Shown here: in pieces, positions 52,331-62,783 of the stretch | Position numbering within the stretch: the stretch's first letter is position 1 | Layout: each line of letters starts with the position of its first letter | Source: Echinostoma caproni | Taxonomy: Eukaryota > Platyhelminthes > Trematoda > Plagiorchiida > Echinostomatidae | Direction: 5' to 3' | Assembly: GCA_900618425.1 (NCBI GenBank) | Contig: UZAN01040683.1 | Location: forward strand, 1 to 62,783 | Length of the DNA: 62,783 nt | Translations under genes and position numbers: made by a program | The notes under the pieces: generated by a model | Seen by the model: only the letters and a program-made list of their open reading frames with translations | Told to the model about the DNA's origin: nothing | Database searches by the model: none

Positions 52331-55300
52331 TATATGTAACACAAGCATTCTGGTGAGCACAAAACAGCTTTCATTCCGATCAGCACAATTGAAAGCACAA
52401 TTACAAAATAGGAGAAATTTTGTATTTTCTTTGCGCAATAATGAACTTCGGCATCTGGGTGAACTGGAGTTTTGGTGCTCGCTTTTGTGTAAAAAGAAAC
52501 AAAATTTCATTTTATTTATAATCACATCTGCTCTGACTTCATGAACAATTTAGCTGCAAAACGATTTGGTGAACCACATTTTTCTTGGGCTGTCGACCGA
52601 ATGACTCTGTTACGAATGGCTATTTATGGGGCAGATGTAATGACCAACAAAATAGATGTGAGACAGAGTTGAGGACATGAAGGCCTGTGAAACGTGTCAG
52701 CACTGTTAGTACCCAGTAGAATAGGTAACTAACAACAATAGGAATTGAACTTTAAGCCTAACGGATCAGTAAGCATGTAACAGGAAATTAGATAACTCAA
52801 AATTCCTAACCAATTACAATTTCACTAACTTTCAAATGATCGGTTTACTAAATATGGGTTGGAGATGCATTGAAACAGTTTCTATTCCCAGCACCTTATG
52901 CAATACATTTCGAAACATTATTGTAACTCTCTCCTGACTTCGAAAAAATAATGAATAACTATTCGGGATACAAACAAACAAATCATTTTTATGGGGTTTA
53001 TTTTGAAAACCATTTCAATCTGTTTCACTGTTGAAACTCTCGGAAGCTATCTGAAAACAGAGAGTCCGATCTCGTGATTATATCACAGGTTTTCCTTGCG
53101 GCAAATTCATTCTAAATGTTCCATTCTCCCGTAAAACAATGCTGCACACAGAGATAAAATTTTAATAAAAATAAAGTATTTTACAAAATATTGCTGCATA
53201 TGCTTAATCCATGAAACCCTGTATGATGAAAAATAAAACTGCAACTCTCATCAGCAGACAGGGCTTCAAACATAACACAATTATGCATTTGTATATGCGC
53301 AAGCAAGCTCGGAATTGTTCTTCAGTCTTTTGGGGCCCTTCTAAAGAATGCCTCGGCAAAATCACTGAATGGTATTCTACACCGTAAGTATAGGCAAATC
53401 TACTTCATCGCATGTTACTTCCTCAAACTGTTTTACCAATAATGAAACCCTGACCATGGTAATCATCAAATTACCTTCTTATTCATAGAGGATATTCTAA
53501 GCAATTTTGTGAAATTTTTGAGGCTTCCTTTATTCCTAATTTGAGGAAATTAACTGTAGATTAGGTGAACTGCGTATGCAACCGATAACGTGGCCAAAGT
53601 AAACCAAAGTAATTATTTGGGACTTAATTTATCGAAAATAAACGAGAATTATAACTCTGCATTTTGCAAGTCATTCATTTTGCATTGTTTGTATAGATTT
53701 TTGTCAATATGGAAAGCATGTTCCCCCTAAAATCAGGCAGATGAATCAAAACCAGGCAGGGTGGGACAGTTTTCGAAACGCACCAAGTTCACGAATCGGC
53801 TGGCGCTCTGAGTGTTGTCTGCCGAATAAGAATTTGATCGACTAAACTGTCGAGCCGTCAAATGCAGTTGCAAGACAAATGAGAATCTGTTCGGCAATGA
53901 TAACGCAACAAACCGTCAACTTGTGTTGAAATTTAACTCCCATTTTCCTCACCACATTTTGTGCAGCACGAATAGACGTAAAACAGAATCTTTTGCATAT
54001 TTTGAGGATGTTGCTTTTGATATTGAGATGAAAAAGTTTATTCTGTTACATTTGATATCATCTGTAATAACTTACTCAATGACGTTCACGCCGAGTCAAT
54101 GCAAATGACAGCTAAAAAATGTTTCAACTTCTAAATAAAGTTTCACTGACAGTTAACCGAATAGACAAAAATTCAATTATCCAGTTAGAAGAATAAACTT
54201 TATCTTTACTGAACACAGCAATCACGAACCAATGAAGTCTTGGGTTATTGTTTACTCCCAAATAACCCTATTTGGGTTCCGATAAAGTGCTGACTTAATC
54301 TTCAGCACCAAACGGCCTTCACGTTCATCTCTGTGATCGGGAAAATCTGCAGTGTGCTCAACTTTGAGCTTGGTCTTACCCACAGGCATCTCTCTCTCTC
54401 TGGGTGTTGAAGACTAAGCTATGGAGATGATTTTCAAGATGTGAAAAAAAGGAAAGAAATTTGAGACCATTTAATTTTACTTTTCACATCTAACAGGCAG
54501 ATGAAATAATTAATTTACGTTCAAAGCGCATTACAATTGGCGAACAATCGCAAAAAAACATTTAGTGAATCTTTGGTAGCCTGGATTTGGTTGAATACAC
54601 CTAGGCATGTTACAATCTATGGCTGAAGCGTATGAGATCGACTGGAACCCAATCAGTCGTGAAACCATCTGGTCTGTTAATGAAACATCACCCAAATAAA
54701 CTTAGAATTCTCGTTATGAATAGTTTCTGCATTGTATGTCTGATAGGCTGTGTTAGACGCAGGGGAGTTGTTACACCCAGGGATGTGTTAAATGACTGTT
54801 TACTCGTCCCGGTTAATGACATGCACATTCTGAATCACAACTTTGTTGTCGCTGTTGTTCTTTTTCATTCTGTGTGAGCATAGCCAAGAGACAGGGAACT
54901 TACAACTTGGAAATAATTGAATGTCAAACCCAATTAACTTTAGCCTACATCGTCCGGTACACCTCTCGTAATATTCCTAACATCGTGACATCCATAAACC
55001 ATAAATCACAGTTTCACGGCCACGCATTGGTGCAAAAACATCACGATCTCCGGTGAATGGGGACTTTTATGATGTGTCAAAGTTCATACATATTGTTTGC
55101 TTCAGTTAAACCTTCACATATTTCATGATTTAAGGGTCACAAATGGTAAGTAAAATAAACTTTTCTGTCAATCTCACTCCATAATTCAACCACTCAAATT
55201 ATCTGGATTTCAAATGGTAAGGTTATCAAGAAACAAGTCAGCAGACTGCATCGCACTGAAACAGTATATTGTTTATTGATCCATCGTGGTGTGTAAAAAC

Positions 55301-57323
55301 ATAGTACATACCGTACAGTTTATATTCACTGAGAAACTGAATCGCCAAATAGATGCGTTAGCAAAGAGTCCTCTCTTTGGTTCACTTTACAGAGATGCTC
55401 TCGTAACTAGGCTGGAGAATTTCATCATCTAATGTAAAATCTGCAGTTTATATGCTGAGGATATCTGACTACAGACTGAATCTCCCTAGATTGTTGAAAG
55501 TGTTGAACACAATACGCCCTAATAAAACGTTGGTTCTTGAGAATGAAGAGAATGAACAAATAACAATCTTGGACATGTTACTTAATCAATGGTCTTATCG
55601 AGCTCCTCGACAAATTGTTCACAGGAAGCCATTGTGGAATAATCGGTATACTCATTTCATCGCTTTGGGAACAAATGAGAGACGTCATAAGGTGCATAGT
55701 TGCCTGGGTGCGGAAACTATTTAAAAAACTGTATCATTGAGGGCGAGCTGAGATCTACTGGAGAAGGTTTCCATTGAAGCGCTGTCCAGGGTGATTCGTC
55801 GGCCACATTTCGAATGCCCCTTGTTGAAAAACAAGGTTACTACCGCTGGAAAATAACTATGTCGTTCATCACCTTTTAGGGTAACACAGCTTTCGATATG
55901 ATAACACGTATACCGCCTATGGCAGAAAAAAGTTTCATAACAAATTTTTGCACTGTGTTAGTTTTCAGGTTGCTCTTTTGTTTCAAAATCAAAGTAGGAT
56001 AATAAATATTGCAGAATTTTATGCAATTATATGGTAAATTTCGCCAGACTGAAGTAAATGAACCGTTGAATCAAAAGCTAGGAAGCACCTGACAGCTATT
56101 TTTTACCTAATTGGGTTTAACCAGTTGTGCAAAACCACCAGCCTAACTAGAGCGCAAACCCGGGACCTCACAAGTAGAACACAAACATACTAAACTCTCG
56201 AACACCGGACAGCTGCTCAGTTCTTCATAAACCAGGATGGTAATGCTGGGATGAACCAAGGGTGATGCCATTAAACTGGCTCGCATGGATGGTTGGTACT
56301 GTTGCAGGACAAATGAAAAATGGCCTGATTAGATATTCCCATGGTCAGGAGCAGAATGCTTGTGCGAACCACATAGGTTTGGTGCTTGCTATCTATTCGG
56401 GTCGGTGGATTGGCACTACTGATGAAAACCAGTAAGATTGAAATAGAGAGTGCTTCCTAACCGTTCAGTTTACGCTTTAGTTGTTCAAAATTCAAAGTTG
56501 ACTATTTTAAAAGGAGTTACCCGTTGCTGCGGTGACCTGTGTATACACATTTGCAGGTTTCTGTGAGGTAAGGTATGTTGACTACGCATTTACTTGAGCC
56601 AGTTCTCGAGAACCACTAACCTGGATGAAAAGTGTATTCTTCAGATCTATCCATCGTTCAATAGATTCAGCCTAATAAAGTAAACCTCATGGTTATTGTG
56701 ACCTAGTTCATCTGGGTCGTTCACATTCTTCCGTCAAAAAGGATTAGGTGTCGAATCTCAGTCACAGTGGAAGCAATCAATCATCAATATTTCTTATCTT
56801 TTGAAAAGCATTCCTGAGGAAAAAAACATATTCCTGTAGTCAACTGTTGTCATATTCCAAGTATGAAATACAATAAAGGCGCCTGGTTGAAATAACTCTT
56901 CAATGTAAGTACCAATAATGGGCTTTGTGGTTTACTGTATGCAACACTGTCCAATTATTCAATATGTCAAACACTCATCTTAGTCAAGCAGAACATAGCG
57001 ATTTCGACAAAAGCGAGCAGTTCACCAGTTTAACTCTGATACACTATCTTCGACTCTAGTATGTTGGGTCACGTGCATCCGATCGGACGATGTGGTATAT
57101 AAATTTTCTATTTCCTTGTGTAACCCCCAACTCACAAATCGACGGCTGACATATATCCTTTTACTTTGGCGCACTAGTTTGGTTGTTGCACTCGTTTACA
57201 TTTTTTCAAAGGACATTGAAGCAAGTCAGAATGTTAGTTCGGATGTGGCGGCAAATAAAAAAGAAACACTAACGTGTGTGTACGCGTACACACATGGGTA
57301 AAATATATAAAACATGATTCAAA

Positions 57324-57500
57324 TGCGATGGAATTGTTTACGATGACCGACAAAGAGCACTGGACAGCTGTTTAATCCTGTTTGGGACTCGTCAGCAATG
57401 CGTACTTTTGGGGCCCTGTTAAGATTCGAACCGCGAACATTTTGGGTCGGCATTTCAAACTCATACGCCTCAGTTACACGGTCGACCGTCATCGCCTTGT
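57324..57500 (-). mobile_element. Hammerhead-bearing tRNA-headed SINE (family B, copy 1)
   Basis: On the minus strand a tRNA-Ser/Leu-like head comes first: GGTCGACCGTGTAACTGAGG resembles a class II D arm, GTTTGAAAT resembles the tRNA-Ser(UGA) anticodon loop, and the B box GGTTCGAATC is at 57432-57423. It is followed by the hammerhead at 57401-57357 and the tail CTTTGTCGGTCATCG...CCATCGCA. The order tRNA head, hammerhead, tail matches what I know of schistosome hammerhead SINEs, and the AGTCC...GGA..AAAC core is very like theirs. The tail is shared at 82% with 57546-57605 on the other strand. Confidence 0.72.
57357..57401 (-). ncRNA. Hammerhead ribozyme (type I layout, probably inactive)
   Basis: Read on the minus strand, stem I GCATTG pairs with CAGTGC at all six positions (one G-U). 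CTGACGA fits the invariant CUGANGA. Stem II GTCC/GGAT closes a CAAACA loop. Then comes TAAAC where GAAAC is required, then ACAGCTGTC, giving cleavage after GTC (between 57363 and 57362). The catalytic guanine G12 is T here (plus-strand A at 57374), so self-cleavage should be lost or very weak. Stem III is the palindrome ACAGCTGT with no loop bases, which could pair only between two molecules, as known for dimeric hammerheads. Confidence 0.68.
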
Positions 57501-57529
57501 GTGAATGGCTCAATCAGTTTAGAGTATCA

Positions 57530-57605
57530 AGCTTGGGCGAGATCCGAACAGGACGAAACAGCTCTCCAGTGCTCTTTATCGATGATCACATACATTTCCA
57601 TCGCA
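57530..57605 (+). mobile_element. Hammerhead SINE 3' part (family B, copy 2, inverted)
   Basis: The plus strand reads GGGCGAGATCCGAACAGGACGAAACAGC, then CCAGTGCTCTTT and a tail to CCATCGCA. It matches the minus-strand copy at 49 of 60 positions. GGACGAAAC is intact, including G12, but the CUGANGA box is altered (TGGGCGA) and the stem III palindrome is broken (AGCTCT). The two copies are therefore damaged in different places. No tRNA-like head of its own can be separated from the neighbouring copy. Confidence 0.6.
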
Positions 57606-57619
57606 GGTGAACGCATTTA

Positions 57620-58010
57620 CCTCGTGAAGAATTAACGAGTCCGTGACCACCACCCCGTACGGCTAAACACAGGAACGATTAAGTTACTCACTAGTGCAGT
57701 GGTTTCACACCTAGTTCAAACAAATCACACTGTGTATGTGACCGAGGCATTCCGTCCCTTGTATAGGGTTCGTGGTAGATTAACAAGGCACGTTCGATGT
57801 CGTGTGTTGGCCACAGCGCAAGCGGTAGGAATTCGGCTGCACCACCCCCTCTGTGTGCCCAACAACAGTTTGTTCAGTCGCTTAAGCTCCCCTTGTCCGC
57901 CCCCTACACACCCCATATTCCGATTGGTCCCAACGATCGGATGACCTAACAATTATGTGATCATTGAGAATTCCACATCCGGTCCCGAGACGAAATTAGC
58001 CCCAGATAAC
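57620..58010. repeat. C-rich block, probable repeat fragment
   Basis: This is a GC-richer segment with runs such as CCACCCCGTACGG, CACCACCCCCTC and CCGCCCCCTACACACCCC, abutting the hammerhead SINE pair. It is open on both strands for 75-81 codons but no protein is recognised. Its abrupt composition change suggests an inserted element. A TATATATAAA follows at about 58073. Confidence 0.3.
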
Positions 58011-58968
58011 CCAAGAGGTTATTTTTTCTTTCCCGAAACATTTGTTTGCGTTTTTATGGTTGAATACTAATTTATATATAAACAGCGTAATATTTATTGT
58101 GATGTATTTGGCATGGCTACGAATCACTGAAAATGAGCTTGTTCGTTGCTCATTGTTCTATTCGAAATGTGCTCTGGGGGACTATTCAGAAGATTAACGA
58201 TCTCTTAAGCAGTGGAACCCACACCTATGACTATCAGGAGTGCCTGGTGCCTCTAAACAATCGAATGGGTTAACCCAAGCTTGCTACTCTAAATATGCAG
58301 AAAATACTTCAAATGAAACGGGTTAAAGAAGAACAACACAAAGAACCGTTTCTTGACGTACTTTATGGTGCATCCAGATAGCTTACATTATTGCATTCAT
58401 AGGTAGACCCGGTTAACGAAAAGTCAATAGACAGACAAACAGACAGACAGAAATACAGATATAGACGCCGTACATATGGCGTTCCTGTGGTTATTCTTTA
58501 TTCTTAAGAATGATCCTTCTCGAGTTTCACGCAGTTGATAATTTATTGTCTGATTTCTTCTCCATCTTTTCTGTTCACAATCTGAGATGCTGGTGCGTGA
58601 TCAGGACAATACGGGTAAGGCAGTTGACTGAATGAATCTTCCAAAAATGAAACCAGGAGAATCCTTTTTTGAAGAAATCACACAGTATCTACAAAATCTG
58701 TCTTTAACCACTCTAGCATAATCTTTTCCAAATCCAAATATCAAATTGATGATCCCATGAAGTCATGTTTTGCTCCTGTTAGACCTTAATAATGGACCCG
58801 GAATGAAAAGACTTTCAGGCAGAATAAGTCCCTTGACAATTAGTTCCTTGCTGATGTTCATACATGTAAGTCGTTTGGGCTCCGTGGGTTAGGTAACCCA
58901 TCTGGTGTAATTGAGTACAGTGATGTTGACATAACACATTCCGTAAAATCGTCGATACTGCTGAATAT

Positions 58969-59016
58969 CCACCTTTCGGGGTGCATAAAGCAAATACTTG
59001 ACTTGACTTGACTGAC
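58969..59016 (+). repeat. Retroelement-type 3' tail with ACTTG/ACTG tandem end
   Basis: CGGGGTGCATAAAGC is followed by repeats of ACTTG and ACTG, matching the tail at 501-556. Two copies 58 kb apart with the same junction but different repeat units indicate independent insertions of one element type. Confidence 0.55.
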
Positions 59017-59803
59017 AAAGCCTGTCATAATTCCCATTTTTTCTGGCGTAAACGGTTTCATTTTGCCAATTGTACTTTGAGGACTGACGGAGTATTACCA
59101 ATCGGTAATGTAATGTGACTCCCACCCCAGCGACCCTGATGCAATTCATCAAATTATTCATTCTGGACTGAACACGAAAGGGGGAACAGCATAGTCTTTA
59201 CACCAAAATCTAGAAGGGACAACCAACCAACTGGTATGCCAAAACCACATGTGGGAGACAAATATACAGTACTGGTCGATTGTGATGCACTGAAATGTTT
59301 TCTTTATGATCAAACGGAGTTTCATAATATTTATTACCTGTTTTAATGCTTTATGTATGGACAATAATTTATATCTTGTCTACTGGGATCTAAGTATTTT
59401 CTAGGCTGCATAATTGTCAATTAAACGTACGTGACATTGGGTGCTAAGATTAAATGATCTGAACATGAAAAACGCAAACTTTATCAAGTATGAAAGCACA
59501 ATATATTCTAATAGGAATAAATCAAGAATTATCCCAAATTATTTCCATAAACCCTTGCAACCTCGGATGTTTGCAATGAGGCATTTTTTTATCCGACATA
59601 CAATTCATTATAGCAACTCTATTGAATAACCAAATGAAAATGTTTCACAACACGGGGAAATTACAATAAATGAGGTTTCTTAATAATAATCTGTTTGTTA
59701 TCTAACTCACTGAATTCGAGAAATACCATTTCAATTAAAGTCAACCTTGAAATCAAGGTCATTTTTGTGCACAGCTTTGAATGTTCATATTGTTTTCACT
59801 ATA

Positions 59804-60707
59804 ATGAAGGAAGCAGCGCTCCAAACCAATAGTTCCCGTTATCTCAGTGAAGAGGACAGAAACAGAATTGCACGAGCACACAAGCTGAGATTTTCGATAT
59901 CAAATCTTGCCCAATGCTTTAACTTTAACAAAAGCATAATTTACAGGATAATCCATGGGAAAACCACAACTAGAACCGCTTGCGGAGGCCGTAAACCGAG
60001 TACATCTAAACAGGAGGACGACCTGATTCGTATTACTCTTAAAAAACATTGCCGAAAAACGTTGTCGTCTGTTCAACGGGAAGATCTTCCCAGCCATTCA
60101 TATTCCGTTTTGTATGGTGTGAGACGAGCCTTGTAAGGCTCACAAAAAATTCATTTGTGGTGAGAATTTCTCAAAAGGACTTATTCCGCCAAATGAAAGA
60201 GTTTCTCACCCGTCGAAATCTGGGCAGGGATAAAACATGGTCAGCCTGGTTGGTGGACATCGGTCAAGGACACCATGAATAGTGGGAAATTTGCATCAGT
60301 AATGACGAACATTTTTCCAGAATTTTATGAAAAAAATCGTCTGAAAAAGTTATCGTTTTTCAGGATAACGCTGCGTGTCATGCTTCAAGAGAGATTGGTA
60401 AATTTATTTAGTTGAGGATTCTGTTTCAATTAGTATTTGCTTTCAGACTTCAGAAGAAATCAGTGGCTCTAAGGTCCGGTTCATGCAAATTCCTCCTAAT
60501 GACCCGGATCTCCGTGTGATTGAAAGTCTGTTTTCGGTTTTGATGAGAAATGTCAATGTGCTACCTGTACATTGGACATTGGAGGTAAAAGTGCGATACG
60601 TAATGGAGCATAAAATAGAAAATGACTTCATAACAAAGTTGGTGGATTCCATGCCGAAGAGACTCGAAAAAGTCCTAGAGAACAAGGGCAGACCAATCGA
60701 CTATTAG
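59804..60707 (+). pseudogene. Tc1/mariner-superfamily transposase, degraded
   Basis: This is a cut-and-paste DNA transposase relic. From the ATG at 59804, LSEEDRNRIARAHKLRFS, NLAQCFNFNKSIIYRII and GGRKPSTSKQEDDLIRITLKK give the paired helix-turn-helix DNA-binding region with the GGRKP linker. Then come, in changing frames, a VWGG-like EIWAGIKHG and TMNSGKF (frame of the start), VIVFQDNAACHAS with the second catalytic Asp (60361 onward), and PPNDPDLRVIESLF (from about 60495) with the catalytic Glu. The end KLVDSMPKRLEKVL...GRP is the classic Tc1 C-terminus; stop at 60705. The block carrying the first catalytic Asp is missing, and at least two frameshifts are present. Terminal inverted repeats were not found. 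A 56-base intron-like insert separates the last two blocks. Confidence 0.9.
60398..60453 (+). other. Intron-like insert in the transposase relic
   Basis: GTAAAT at the 5' end and TTTGCTTTCAGACTTCAG at the 3' end bound 56 bases with in-frame stops. Removing them joins the QDNAACHAS block to the IPPNDPDLRVIE block in one frame (G|AA gives Glu) and leaves 33 residues between the catalytic Asp and Glu, close to the 34 of Tc1-type transposases. The nearer acceptor at 60446 would not keep the frame. Confidence 0.5.
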
Positions 60708-62783
60708 TGTACATTCTGGTTATTATCAATGTTAATTCGTTGTAAATAAAATCTGTTCTATCTCCTTAATTTACCTTCTAACTTGTCATGCTGTAGGTCA
60801 ACCCTTACTGATGAAATGGGAGTATCCTGTACATTCTGAGTTATTCCATCTGCTGAGTATAAACAAATCAGGAAAATCAATGCTATAAAGACTCACCAAG
60901 GCTTGTTTATCATTATTCGGGAGAAAATTTACTCTAGTATAAATACACTTGCCTATACGAGCACACAAGTGTTTCACAGGGACCTGTTACTTCAGTTTCG
61001 ATTAGACCTGTATGTGTCATAAATTTGGTCTCCATTTGGTATACAGTTGTGGCCTGACAAGAATCTTTTTCTGAATCCGCATTGCTGAGATGCTCGGAAA
61101 GGAACTCATGTACAATTGGGACACCGTAAGTTATAATGGCTATCCTATAGATTTCATTCAGCAGCTAAAGCTTGTCAGGTTGACTACTGGCTCAGCGTCC
61201 AATTAAAAAGCATCGGTAACCAAACTTCATCAAACTGACTATGCTATCAGAACTTTGTATTTTAATTTAGTACAATTTAATGTTTTTTTCATTTCATCAT
61301 CCATGCTCTGATAAGGACAAGAGCAAATCGGTAACTGTTCGCTTTAGTTTGGTAACGTTTATGCATTTGTTTGTCTACTTCTTGGACTGCAGTATACATC
61401 TAAAGAGGTAGAATGAAACTGCGCCGAAATTAGATCTTTCAAAGTACCGTGTTTTTGTGCTGTCTTGAAACCATAATTGACAAAGGTTGTTTCTGGCACT
61501 CAAACTCCGGCAGTGCAACATCTGTCAACTGTAATCGTAGCTTGATACGTTGCAGGCACACTAGGACAGAATGATCTGTTACACGTATCAAATGAACATG
61601 ACTCAAGTTGATTGATAAGCCCAGGAAGACAGAGTGGCCAACCCGAAGAATATAATAATCAATATGACGAATTGAATCCTCTAAAACTCGAGGCCTCTAT
61701 GCTCTCTATCTGGCTGATGTCATTGGTGTATCTTTCGGAACACTTTCGAAACCATACATGTTGCTCAGTTTTCCGTTTTGCTTCTTTTCCGCTCAATAGC
61801 CAAAGGCTGATCACCTTTTGCACCACCTGATGGTTTGATTACAAAGGTACCTGTTTCTGTGACACTCCTTGGTAGGATACCTTATAACTGATCATCTTTT
61901 GCATTTTTAAAGATGATTCAGTTAGTTTTTAGAGTTGCCGTGGAATTGGCAAACAAACCGGGACTATTAGCCATATGAACATCCGAATGGGAGGGAGTCA
62001 TCATCGAAATTCACCAATCTCAATTGTTTGAACCAAATCAAAATTCTTCACAACCTCAAGCCCCTCTGGTCGTGTAACGTGATACAATCAACCGAACTAA
62101 AATCGCCGCTTGATTATGTGATCTATTTAGTTTTTCAAATGCATCCCACGACCTTTTCCACTCCATCCACTCCTCTTAAGCATTAGTTCCATATTTTGTA
62201 TCTCCACTTTCTGCTTGTAAGCAAGCTCGAAACATACCCTTCAGAACTTTTAACCTATTGAGATTCTCTGCACAAAGAATTTAGGCTTTTTTCCACAAAT
62301 AAAAAGACGTTTGTTGCTGTCTTGGCAAACAAGCTACCATGCATAGCCAGTTTCGCTTTACTATTATTTCTATGTAAAACCGCAAGTGTTGTCTTTCAAT
62401 GATCACCATTTCCTGCTCTATTTGTAGGTATGATTTTACCACCAAAATTAAGTAAATTACTTCTTAACGATCACCAATCAAGCTTAACGACGGTTGCAGC
62501 GAATTTCCCCTCTATTCGTATCTTTCTATCAGCAAAATGGTCACCAGTCAAACAGGTCAATTAGCCTCTGACATTTAAATGCTTGGTTGTACACTTGCTT
62601 TGAACAGCATTATTCGAAGCATTTTTTTGTTGTTTTCCCTGTTTAACAGCGCACATGGTAATCATGTGTTCAAGTTTTACACTACTGTCTCATGGTCACA
62701 CTGTTTTTAAAAGGTTTTCATAATGAATTGGTCAAACTTCATCAATTAACCTTACTTTCCTTCCTCCCTTTTCACTGAATAAT

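Larger units (their letters stand above)
39838..62783 (+). other. Intron 3 of the RasGRF-like gene (at least 22.9 kb, open at window end)
   Basis: The intron begins GTATGT, phase 2. I looked for a continuing exon with a Ser/Arg-Tyr start and Leu-rich coiled coil and saw no convincing candidate, so the intron probably runs beyond the window. It contains microsatellites (40187-40260, 51586-51623), a tRNA-like SINE head (47332-47414), hammerhead SINE copies (about 52265-52330, 57324-57500, 57530-57605), a GC-richer patch (49370-49560), a C-rich block (57620-58010), a retroelement tail (58969-59016) and a Tc1-like relic (59804-60707). The rest is AT-rich with nothing recognisable. Confidence 0.75.

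Noticed and set aside
55452..55724. 90-codon ORF LRISDYRLNLPRLLKVL...
   Set aside because: Slightly coding-like composition but no family recognised, no splice context and no repeat copy.
56090..56230. Minus-strand B-box-like GTCCCGGGTTTGCGCTC with an A-box-like TAGTTTAGTATG upstream
   Set aside because: Boxes are degenerate and no cloverleaf could be drawn; possibly an old SINE but below the level for a feature.

Overview
This is eukaryotic DNA: AT-rich, with long non-coding stretches, spliced exons with GT...AG borders, decayed interspersed repeats and a few assembly Ns. The organism is most likely a parasitic flatworm, probably a trematode related to schistosomes. That placement is an inference from the repeats: tRNA-headed SINE-like elements that carry hammerhead-ribozyme cores and a tail resembling the schistosome hammerhead SINEs. 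No species can be named from the sequence alone.

The main content is the 5' end of one plus-strand gene, which I identify as a RasGRF-type Ras guanine-nucleotide exchange factor. Three coding exons can be read: 8730-8860 (start codon), 16874-17024 and 39731-39837. Their phases fit exactly (exon 1 ends after AG, exon 2 begins with A to complete Arg44; exon 2 ends and exon 3 starts at phase 0). Together they encode about 129 residues: the conserved N-terminal leader plus a complete N-terminal pleckstrin homology (PH) domain. The introns are about 8.0 kb and 22.7 kb, and a third runs at least 22.9 kb to the window end. The later RasGRF regions (coiled coil, IQ, DH-PH, REM, CDC25) were not found and presumably lie downstream. 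Coding sequence is under 1% of the window.

Layout: 1-8729 is upstream non-coding DNA with a retroelement-type 3' tail (501-556), two minus-strand hammerhead/SINE-like copies (about 5660-5900 and 7690-7865) and the 5' leader of the gene. Intron 1 (8861-16873) holds a GC-rich repeat-like block (about 12840-13345) and a tRNA-like remnant (15490-15566). Intron 2 (17025-39730) holds a 95%-identical inverted repeat pair (26115-26221 and 26927-27033), a retroelement-end fragment with hammerhead-like boxes (25265-25400), a 29 kb palindrome and a 22-N gap. Intron 3 (39838-62783) holds GATA and TA microsatellites, a well-preserved tRNA-like SINE head (47332-47414), three copies of a second hammerhead SINE family (52.3, 57.35 and 57.55 kb, the last two head to head), another retroelement tail (58969-59016) and a broken Tc1/mariner-like transposase (59804-60707).

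Most interesting points: the short first exon, which falls below usual ORF-length cutoffs and anchors the whole gene; and the hammerhead at 57357-57401, whose stem I pairs fully and whose stem III is a loopless palindrome, the architecture expected of a hammerhead that works as a dimer, although its general-base guanine is mutated.
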